DNA of 41,127 nucleotides from Deltaproteobacteria bacterium (GTDB lineage Bacteria; Desulfobacterota; Desulfarculia; Adiutricales; Adiutricaceae). This document shows, piece after piece, positions 27,938 to 36,597 of this stretch. The DNA is taken from the NCBI GenBank assembly GCA_031269485.1, contig JAISZC010000217.1:1-41127 (forward strand). The letters are read 5' to 3'. A program made the position numbers and the translations under genes. The stretch's first letter is position 1. Each line of letters starts with the position of its first letter. Below the pieces are notes generated by a model. It searched no databases. It worked only from the letters and a program-made list of their open reading frames with translations, and had not been told where the DNA came from.

Positions 27938-28306
27938 AGGCGGACGGCTCAAGGCGGCGCCCATCCGACGGCGCCCGACGCTTCAACGGAGCGCGCCTTC
28001 AGGCGGCCGAGTCGACACTGCGAAAGCTTCCCCGGGTCAATCGACGGGCTGGAAAGAAAGAGTCTGGAATTGCGGTCAAAGCCAGAGGGACATTAGTTTC
28101 TTCGTGTCTCGACGTCCCCAGGCAGAACACATATTAGCACAAGACAACATCAAATTTTTAACATAAAAGCGGCAGAATTTCCAAGTGGCCCTCTAATCGT
28201 TTAATTTTATTTTATGACTAAATTTTATGCCTAAGAACAATTTTTATTTTATATACTTATACCTTGCAAAAGCGTATAAATTTAACATGCAAAAACATAA
28301 GGATAT

Positions 28307-29468
28307 TTGCGCATGAAATATCCTTATGTCACAATTAAAGATTCGATATTAAAATGGGCTATTCAAGAATCAGATATTGATAATGGCACTATCTATAGTC
28401 GTTTTCCGAAACTTGACGATTGGATTTCTGGTAAAGAACAACCAACTATGAAACAACTTTCTGATTTTAGTTTGATGACACATATTCCATTAGGATATTT
28501 TTTTTTAGATAATCCTCCTACAGAATCGGTTGGTTTATTAAAATATCGTACATTTAATAGTGTTCATAATCAAAAACCTAGTAAAAATCTACTTGATACA
28601 ATTTTTGAAATGGAAATGCGTCAAGATTGGATGCGTGAGTTTCTTATTAGTAATTTAGAGGAAAAAAAATACCTTTGTTTCTTCATTAAAGACTACCTTT
28701 ACCATTGAAAAGCTGGCAGAGATTATTAGAACTAATTTAAATATTGATATAGAATGGTATAAACATCATAGTGATAAAGACAAAGTTTTTAATTTTTTAC
28801 GACACCAAATTTCGACATTAGATATACTTGTCATGATGAACGGTATTGTTGGCTCAAATCCACGTCGTAGTTTGAATCTTGAAGAATTTCGTGCTTTTAC
28901 ATTAATAGATGAATATGCACCATTAATTTTTATTAATGCAAAGGATTCAACAGCTGGACGAATTTTTTCACTTATTCATGAGTTGGTACATCTTGGACTT
29001 GGTATTAACAGTTTATTTTATGATGATAGAACTAGTGATATTAATGGATATACTGGCACTGAAAGAATATGCAATGCGGTTGCTGCGGAAATACTCGTTC
29101 CAATTGAATCATTTAAGGTCATGTGGGAAAAATATAGTAAATATGATATTAGTTCAAAAATAACTCAACTCGCTAAGGATTTTAAAATCAGCGAAGCTGT
29201 TATTGCACGTCGAGCCTTTGATCTAAATTATATTAGTCACGCTATTTATAATGAAATGATTACCAATATGATTCATAAGCCAAAAAATATTACTAAACGC
29301 GGTGGAGGAGACGCTATTAAAACTTTTTTATCTCGTATTGATCATAATTTTTTTAAAACTATAAGCCAATGTGTGCGTACGGGCCATCTTTTATATACTG
29401 ACGCCTATCGCCTAACTGGATTGAGTAGAATATTTTTTGATAAGGCAACAGATATATTTGAAGGATGA
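28307..29468 (+). pseudogene. Xre-ImmA/IrrE (COG2856-type) metallopeptidase, single-base frameshift
   Basis: ORFs 28307-28708 and 28833-29468 join into one protein if the A8 run near 28661-28669 is read as A7 (EEKNTFVSSLKTTFTIEKLAEIIRTN...); contains HELVH metalloprotease motif and IPLGYFFLDNPP...RQDWMREFL. Confidence 0.85.
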
Positions 29469-29477
29469 GTTAGATAA

Positions 29478-29797
29478 ATGACCTCGAATACTACTATCAT
29501 TTATCTACTTGATTCTCCTGAAGAACGCATAACATCAATCAGCCAAGTTCGCGATGAAATATGCCATCAACAAGAAGATGAAAAAATGATGAATTACAGA
29601 AATGGATAGAAAATAATTATCTTGGTAAATTTATAAATACATTAACAAATAAAAATATTTTTTATAATTATAAAAAATTATCAATTTCATTAATTCTTCA
29701 AATCCAATATAGTTCTAAAACACTGAATCAATGGTCATCAAACACCGTTGCTGATGGCTGGATTATCGCAACCGCAATGACAAAATGTCGCCTCTGA
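29478..29797 (+). pseudogene. DUF4411-family (PIN-like toxin) remnant
   Basis: IYLLDS...ISQVRDEICHQQEDEK(N)DELQKWIENNYLGKF...ADGWIIATAM across two frames; A6 run near 29581 needs +1 A; apparent internal deletion after YLLDS and truncated C-terminus. Confidence 0.65.
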
Positions 29798-30588
29798 ATG
29801 GATCAGCTGTGTGGCAATTAGCAACCTTTATACGGCATATTATGGACAATAATTTTAATACTGCTTATAAAGTGAATAAAAATGAAGATTTAGAAATAAA
29901 ACCGTTAAATATTAATCTTATTTCTAATAATCAGAACTTTATAAATAATTATAATAATGATATTTATTCACATAGCGATAATAATCTTCCAGATTGGGAA
30001 GTATATCTTAGTTTATTGAAAAAATTTTATATATATTCTAAAAGTTTATCAGAATTAGATATTATCTCTTGGAATAAATACTATACTAGTATTGATGATC
30101 TTAATATGATTACAGGATATAGACTGACTGATAAATTTATGGCTATGCCAATTTTAGATAATTTTAATGAGATATCAACTTGTGCTTGTTATTTAGAAAG
30201 AACAAAAACAATTGAATCAATAATGATTAAATTTGGTAATTTAAAATTTATTGTGCCTACAGAAAAAGAATTACTTATTTGCAAAGTATTTTTGATGTTA
30301 AAGAGAAATTTATTTCGTGATTATATAGATTTTATCGAAATATGTCATAATATTAATAATATTAGTTATTTAGTTTTGATATTGCAGAGTTTAGACAATT
30401 TATACCCACAAAAATGTAAACAATCTGCCTTACATCAACTAATTATACAATTATCCGAAATGAAACCATATGATTTGCTTAATATCGACAAAAAACAATA
30501 TTTAAATCGCAATTCAATTTTTAAATCGTGGAAAAAATTAGTTAATTATTCAGAAAAATTATCATTCAATATATTCGATTCCCTTTAA
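29785..30588 (+). CDS. Uncharacterised protein, possible AbiEii/nucleotidyltransferase-like
   Basis: 267 aa AT-rich ORF; only weak motif resemblance (IVPTEKELLICKVFLMLKRNLFRDYIDFIEI). True start uncertain. Confidence 0.45.
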   Translation: MSPLNGSAVWQLATFIRHIMDNNFNTAYKVNKNEDLEIKPLNINLISNNQNFINNYNNDIYSHSDNNLPDWEVYLSLLKKFYIYSKSLSELDIISWNKYYTSIDDLNMITGYRLTDKFMAMPILDNFNEISTCACYLERTKTIESIMIKFGNLKFIVPTEKELLICKVFLMLKRNLFRDYIDFIEICHNINNISYLVLILQSLDNLYPQKCKQSALHQLIIQLSEMKPYDLLNIDKKQYLNRNSIFKSWKKLVNYSEKLSFNIFDSL

Positions 30589-30612
30589 AGCCAAATTATA
30601 GAGGAAATAAAA

Positions 30613-30831
30613 ATGATTCATAGAAATATAGATGGTGAAAGTTATTCTATGATGTCAATTGAAGATTTTATTGTTAATGGGAAACTTGATGATTGGATTG
30701 AATTACGTAATTATATAAAAAATAATAAATTTATAATAGAAAAAATTAAGTTAATTTGTGATTTAAATGACTATGAATTACATTCACAATTTTATAGATT
30801 TTGGAAAAAATATGTCGAACAAACTAAATAA
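30613..30831 (+). CDS. Small uncharacterised protein, possible partner of upstream ORF
   Basis: 72 aa, 24 bp after the upstream stop with a GAGG-type RBS (agaggaaataaaaatg). Confidence 0.5.
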   Translation: MIHRNIDGESYSMMSIEDFIVNGKLDDWIELRNYIKNNKFIIEKIKLICDLNDYELHSQFYRFWKKYVEQTK

Positions 30832-30900
30832 TACAAATTTATTTTCTTGGAATGATTTATTATTTTCAGCATTTTCACCATTAATTGACTGCATTAATCA

Positions 30901-31085
30901 ATGGAATTTAAAATATTAAAATATTTCATTGCTATCGCGCATGAAAAAATATTACAAAAGCTGAAGAAATGCTTCATGTCACTCAACCAACATTATCACG
31001 TCAAATAATGCAGCTTGAAGATGAATTTGGTAAAAAATTATTAATTAGGAGTAATAACAATATAAGTCTGACTAGTGGACGATAG
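30901..31085 (+). pseudogene. LysR-family regulator N-terminal fragment
   Basis: MEFKILKYFIAIAHEK(N)ITKAEEMLHVTQPTLSRQIMQLEDEFGKKLLIRSNNNISLTSG after restoring one A in the A6 run 30944-30949; truncated afterwards. Confidence 0.85.
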
Positions 31086-32108
31086 CGCTTAGCCTTTATT
31101 TAAAAATAATATTTAACCTATAATATTGAAGAGCCCGGCAACGGCGCAGTTCGTTGGACTGAATGAAAGCCAGGGAGACGGCGCCCAGGTCCGCCGCTGA
31201 GGACCCGCCGCCGCAGACCGACCAGACTCGCCGCCAAGCTCCCCCAGAAAAGGCCCAAGCCCCTGTCGTTTCCGCCTGCGAAGCCGTTTTTTTCCATGGC
31301 TCCATCGCCTATAAAGCATTTCTGGCCATAGGAAATAGGTATTTGACATATCCGCCGGCCAGGCTTATGATGAAGCCGCCTGATTGAAGAAAGCCGGATT
31401 TTCGTTCCCCGTCCGTGGCGTTGACTGCCGGCGTCCATTTTCGTGAGAATTCATGGGCGGGCGCTCGCCAAGACGAAAATCGACGTCGGAAGATGACCGC
31501 GGCTGGGCCGCTCATTGGGTCCGGCGCTTGTCGTTCGCCCGGCCGAGCTGAGCGCCAAGGGCGGCAGGGCAGGAACTTTCGCGGCTTGCGGCGCCGAGGT
31601 CGCGCCACCCGACGTTTGGCTCTTGAAAAATGTCCAATCCGTCGGGGCGGCCATTAGGAGGGTCGTCGCCAGCTTGGCCTGCTTGGGCGACCCCGAGCCG
31701 TCCGGCATTTGAAGCGGGAATTCCGAGCCAGGCCGCGCCGGCGGCCTCGCTCAGAGTTTTTTGGGCTGGCCCTTTTGCGCCTTTCTTGGGCGGGCGGCCG
31801 AAGCGGCTTTTAGCGTCTGGGCTTGACGACCGGCTGGAGCTGGCGTCCGCAGGTCAGCTCACCCGCCGGGCAACAGCCGGCGAGCGACCGCCGAGCTTTC
31901 TGCTCCGCTTTTAGGCGGCCGAGATGAAGCCAGTCGAGCTGCTCCAGCCTTTGTCGCGGTTCTGCCTCTAAAACGTTTATTTTTGTCAAAAAATCATAAA
32001 TGATTTTTTAATATTTTAATCGACATAAAAAAAATAAATTTACACAATTTACCATAAAATTATTGAAATATTTACTTTTAACATCAATAAAATCTACGGA
32101 GGCTCCTA

Positions 32109-32720
32109 ATGACCAAACAATTTATAATTATTTTAGCAGTAATACTGTCGAGTATGATTTTCATTTATTTGCCTTTATTAGCGACTTCCAATTCACCAAC
32201 AGATCAAAATACGCAGGAGACAATTAATAATGATAAAATATTAATTGCATTTTTTTCATGGGACGGGCATACGAAAAAAATTGCTGAAACAATTGATGAA
32301 AAAATTGAAGCAGATCTATTTGAAATAAAAGTAGTTAATCCATACTCAAATGATTATAGTACAACTGTAGAGACCGCGCAAAAAGAACTTGCGGAGCAAG
32401 CTAGACCAGAATTAGCGACACATATCGCTACGATAACGGAATATAAGACCATAATTTTAGGTTATCCAAATTGGTGGGGTTCTATCCCTATGCCAGTTGC
32501 TTCTTTTCTTGAAGAATACGACTTTACTGGCAAAACAATAATTCCTTTTTGTAGCCATGAAGGTGGAGGTTTCGGGCAAAGCCTGAACGCTATAGCGAAG
32601 TTAGTACCAAATGCAATTATCGGTGAAGGACTATCAATACGTTCTACTGGTGGCTTTAACCTTTCTAACGATATTTCAAAATGGCTTAACGACAATCATT
32701 TAATCTTAATAGCTAATTAG
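32109..32720 (+). CDS. Membrane-anchored or exported flavodoxin-family protein
   Basis: N-terminal signal/anchor; ILIAFFSWDGHTKKIAETI...ILGYPNWWGSIPMPVASFLEEYDFTGKTIIPFCSHEGGGFG. Confidence 0.88.
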   Translation: MTKQFIIILAVILSSMIFIYLPLLATSNSPTDQNTQETINNDKILIAFFSWDGHTKKIAETIDEKIEADLFEIKVVNPYSNDYSTTVETAQKELAEQARPELATHIATITEYKTIILGYPNWWGSIPMPVASFLEEYDFTGKTIIPFCSHEGGGFGQSLNAIAKLVPNAIIGEGLSIRSTGGFNLSNDISKWLNDNHLILIAN

Positions 32721-32734
32721 CTGCTATATCAGAT

Positions 32735-33101
32735 ATAATATTTCCACAGCTGTTTCCACCGGGCGAAAAAGTACTATCTATTCAGAATATTTTAGTGACA
32801 ATAGTTATTTAAAATTTTGAACCAGGTTGTCGCAATAATTGGCATATTCATAGCTCATCGAGCGGCGGTGGACAGATTTTGCTTTGCGTCGGCGGACGAG
32901 GCTGGCATCAGGCAGGGGGGCCAAGAGGCCAGAAAGTTGAGACCTGGCGACGTCGTTTCAATTGCGGCCGGGTTGAAAAATTGGCACGGAGCCGCCAGCG
33001 ATAGTTGGTTTTCAAATCTCGCCATAGAAGTTCCGGGAAAAAATAATCAAACCAAATGGCTAGAGCCGTTAAGCGATTCTGAATATGATAAACTGAAATA
33101 A
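32735..33101 (+). pseudogene. Cupin-domain protein, multiply disrupted
   Basis: YSEYFSDNSYLKIL / FEPGCRNNWHIHSSSSGGGQILLCVGGRGWHQ / ARKLRPGDVVSIAAGLKNWHGAASDSWFSNLAIEVPGKNNQTKWLEPLSDSEYDKLK lie in different frames; last switch is at the G6 run near 32916-32921. Confidence 0.8.
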
Positions 33102-33117
33102 TACTACCTAAAAAGAA

Positions 33118-33846
33118 TTGTGGAGATTTTATTTGAAGAAATATAGTATATACAAATTAATTTGTCTTATATGCATGATATTCAGTCTTATTTCGTCAAT
33201 GTCGTATATAATTATCGGAGAAATATTCCATGAATGGAATGGTATAGTTTTATTATTGTTATTTATCTTTCATAACATATTAAATAAACAATGGTATAAA
33301 ATTTTATTTAAAGGTAAATATAACGCACTTCGGATTATTCAAACCGTTGTTATTATATTAATTATAGTTTTTTTCATAATTTTAATGACCAGTGGCTTAA
33401 TACTTTCTCGTCATATTTTTAAATTTATAAACATTTCTGGGTTTACTGTTTTATCACGTAGTCTACATCTATTAGCAGCCTATTGGTTCTTTTTATTTAT
33501 CTCAGTACATCTAGGGTTGCATTCTAATAAGATTATTATGAAGATAAATAAATTATATCGATTAAAATATACTAAAAAAACTATATTATATTTAATTAGA
33601 GGATTTTATGTCAGCGCAAGTTTATATGGATTGTATGCTTTTTTAAAACATAATTATCTAGATTATATACTTTTTAGAACTCAATTTATTTATTTCGACT
33701 TAAATATCTCTAAATTATTATTTTTCTTAGATTATTTGGCAATAATGTCAATGGTAACTCTATTATTTTTTTGTATAAAATTTATATTGACTATTTTTAG
33801 AAATAAATTAAAATATTACAAAAGAAAAATTTTATTCATACAATGA
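33118..33846 (+). CDS. DUF4405-like integral membrane protein
   Basis: HNILNKQWYKILFKGKYNALR...SGLILSRHIF...LSRSLHLLAAYWFFLFISVHLGLH pattern with paired His in TM helices; non-ATG start likely. Confidence 0.7.
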   Translation: MWRFYLKKYSIYKLICLICMIFSLISSMSYIIIGEIFHEWNGIVLLLLFIFHNILNKQWYKILFKGKYNALRIIQTVVIILIIVFFIILMTSGLILSRHIFKFINISGFTVLSRSLHLLAAYWFFLFISVHLGLHSNKIIMKINKLYRLKYTKKTILYLIRGFYVSASLYGLYAFLKHNYLDYILFRTQFIYFDLNISKLLFFLDYLAIMSMVTLLFFCIKFILTIFRNKLKYYKRKILFIQ

Positions 33847-34045
33847 CACTAAATACAAAATTTTATTATAAAAAAGATTTTTTAACTATAGCAAGCTAAT
33901 GATAGTCATAGGCTTTATAATCATAGCTAAGGTCATCGCACAATATTAATCTATTTATTCTTTTATACCCTCCCCCCAATACCATACCATATATATTAGT
34001 CTATTAGAGCTATTTTATTTATATTTTTCTAAAATAATATCATCA

Positions 34046-34546
34046 TTATCTATTCGAAAAAAGATTGGCCAGTTCAGGATTATATAACATCCTATTAATA
34101 ACCTCATCAGGATAATCATTCCTATTCCGGCAAAATTCAAAAAACATTTCAAAAGGCATAAAATTTTCTATAAATTTATCATTATGGTCTTCATGGTTGC
34201 TTTCAAGGTGGTAGTGAGGACTATAATAGCAGTAGCTGGCAGTAAATAGTCCTTCAATACACCAATCGCAAAAATGCTCACTATCATCAAATTTAAGATC
34301 ACATTTATATTCTTTTAATAGCCAATAGGCCCTAATAACTGCTTCAAGTGGGGAATATTTCCTAAAATTATGGAAAATTATTTCTGTACTTTGATAACAT
34401 GCAAAAATATCTAAACTAGTTATATCTATGGCGTTCCCAACATACTGAATAACTTCATCATTACCGACATATATGCCATGCAGATTATATAATAAACTAC
34501 AAACCCTAATATGGTCACCATATTTGTAGTTTTCGCTATTTGACAT
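34046..34546 (-). CDS. LRAT/NC-domain-like protein with substituted catalytic residues
   Basis: YGDHIRV...LHGIYVGNDEVIQYVG...SEHFCDWCIEG matches the LRAT-like layout (GDHI, HxxIYVG, NCEHF). Confidence 0.65.
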   Translation of the reverse strand: MSNSENYKYGDHIRVCSLLYNLHGIYVGNDEVIQYVGNAIDITSLDIFACYQSTEIIFHNFRKYSPLEAVIRAYWLLKEYKCDLKFDDSEHFCDWCIEGLFTASYCYYSPHYHLESNHEDHNDKFIENFMPFEMFFEFCRNRNDYPDEVINRMLYNPELANLFSNR

Positions 34547-34686
34547 GTTGATCTCTATTTATTAGTATCCCGATCAAAAATTTAAGCCATGCCGCCCCTC
34601 AGTTCCGGCCGCCGGCCGTTCTTCGCCGGCCGCGACAACCGGCCGCCGTCCGCGAAGGATTTTTCCCTGGCCGGCCCGTCGACCTC

Positions 34687-35316
34687 TCAACCCTCCGTCG
34701 GCGCCGAGGACGACTCGGCGGCTGGTTCGGGCGACTGGGCTTTGACGGGCGCCGGCAAAGGCAGATCTAGGCCGTACAACCGGAGCGTAGCGGGCTTGAG
34801 CTCCAGGCGCTCGAAGACCAGCCTGAACCTGGCCGCCGACCTGGGGAGGACGGTAAAATCCTGGCCTTGCTCCAGCGGTCTGGGCAACGCGTAGGCGAAG
34901 CCGTCGGCGTCCAAGACGACGACGTTGACGTCCTGGTCGAGGTTTATCAGGCGCACCGGTTGCTCGCCCTCGTTGCGCAGCGCCAAGGTCATCGCGTAGG
35001 TTCCTGGGCCGCGCTCTTCGACCAAAGCGCTTTGCACGGCGAGCAGCTTTTCAAAATCGGCCCGACTGGCGACCAAAAGGGCCCCGTCGAGACTTCGCCC
35101 TGATTGGCGGCCCTCGTCGACGCCTTCCACGATGCCGGCGGCCGTGTTCTTGACGCCGGAGACCACGGCCGAAACGCCGCTTTTGACCAAACTGCCGTCC
35201 TTCCGGGCCTCTTGCTCCTCTTGGTCGCCGCCGCAGGCGGTCAACGCCAAAAGAAAAACCCCCAGCCAGGCGCCCCACGTCCAGGCGCGGCGGCCCGGCT
35301 TGTCGCTGATCAGCAT
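34687..35316 (-). CDS. Putative lipoprotein
   Basis: Signal peptide with lipobox LTAC followed by GGDQEEQ. Confidence 0.75.
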   Translation of the reverse strand: MLISDKPGRRAWTWGAWLGVFLLALTACGGDQEEQEARKDGSLVKSGVSAVVSGVKNTAAGIVEGVDEGRQSGRSLDGALLVASRADFEKLLAVQSALVEERGPGTYAMTLALRNEGEQPVRLINLDQDVNVVVLDADGFAYALPRPLEQGQDFTVLPRSAARFRLVFERLELKPATLRLYGLDLPLPAPVKAQSPEPAAESSSAPTEG

Positions 35317-35541
35317 AAAACGCTCCCCGCCGCCGTGGTCTCGCCATCGACGTTCAATTAACCTGCTTTTTTTTCAATTAATTCAAAGCCGCGTCCGTCC
35401 CCGCGGCCGGACCACGACGCGAGCGCGACGCGGACGGCTTTTGGCGCGGAGAAGCGCGGATCAGGCGCCGCCTAACGACGCGGAGGCCGCAGAAGGTCGT
35501 GCGCCTTCCTGCGGCCCCCGAGTCGAAAGTCCTCGGCGTCG

Positions 35542-36579
35542 CTAATCGCTCTTGATGGTCCAAGCCAGCTTTTTGTGGGCCCAAATTTGGTAGGCGATGA
35601 CCGTCGGCACGAAGATCAAGGCCACCACCAGCATGATGCCCAAAGTCTTGGGCGTCGAGGAGGCGTTGAAGATGCTGAGATGCCCGGAGGCGGACAGCCG
35701 CGAGGGGATGAGATTGGGGAACATGCCCATCACCCCGGTGAGGGTGAGCGTCAGGATGCCGCCGCAGGAAGCCAGCAGCGCCTTGGCCGGGTTGTCCTTG
35801 AAATACATTTGATGGCCCGACAGGACAAACAGCGCGGCGCACAGCAGCGGCAAGGCCAAAAGCAGCGGCGAGGCGAAATAGTTTTGGTAGAGACCGGCCC
35901 AGGCGAAGGTCAACACGACGTAGAGCAGAAAGACCAGCAAAAAGATCGGCCAGGTGGCCTTGGCCATGTAAAAGGCCTTGTTGCGCAGATCGCCGTCGGT
36001 CCGCCAGGTCAGATACAAGGCGCCGTGGACCAGAAACATCAGCACGAACAGGACGCCGCCCAACAGGGCGTAGGGGTGCAGCAGGTTGAGGATGTTGCCG
36101 CGGAACATGAAGAAGTCCTGAGCGCCGTCGTACTCGATGGGCAGGCCCCGGAAGAGGTTGGAAAAGGCCACGCCCAGCAGGATGACCGCCACCAGGCTGG
36201 AGACGAAGGTCAAGCCGTCGCAGGCCAGGCGGAAGTGGCGGTTAGTCCATTGGAACCTGAGCTCGCTGGCGACTCCGCGGAGGATCAGACAGAAGAGCAA
36301 GATCATCAACGGGGTGTAAAGGCTGGAGAAGAGCACGGCGTAGGCCAGCGGAAAGGCCGCGAAGGTGACGCCGCCGGCCGTGATGAGCCAGACCTCGTTG
36401 CCGTCCCAGAAGGGGCCGGTGACTTGGTGCATGGCCGAGCGCTCTTTTTCGCTGGAGGCGCCCAAGAGAGGCAGCCACATGGCGACGCCGAAGTCGTAGC
36501 CGTCAAGGACGAAATACACGCCCCAGAGAACTCCCCAGAGAACGAACCATATGACAGGCAAAATTAATGTCGTTTCCAT
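35542..36579 (-). CDS. cydB: Cytochrome bd oxidase subunit II
   Basis: FVLDGYDFGVAMWLPLLG, PFWDGNEVWLITAGGVTFAAFPLAYA, LRGVASELRF. Confidence 0.96.
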   Translation of the reverse strand: METTLILPVIWFVLWGVLWGVYFVLDGYDFGVAMWLPLLGASSEKERSAMHQVTGPFWDGNEVWLITAGGVTFAAFPLAYAVLFSSLYTPLMILLFCLILRGVASELRFQWTNRHFRLACDGLTFVSSLVAVILLGVAFSNLFRGLPIEYDGAQDFFMFRGNILNLLHPYALLGGVLFVLMFLVHGALYLTWRTDGDLRNKAFYMAKATWPIFLLVFLLYVVLTFAWAGLYQNYFASPLLLALPLLCAALFVLSGHQMYFKDNPAKALLASCGGILTLTLTGVMGMFPNLIPSRLSASGHLSIFNASSTPKTLGIMLVVALIFVPTVIAYQIWAHKKLAWTIKSD

Positions 36580-36597
36580 GACGTTCCTCCACGGCCT

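Noticed and set aside
31096-31914. Small ORFs within the GC-rich block of the island
   Set aside because: Overlap in multiple frames, no conserved motif, no convincing RBS.
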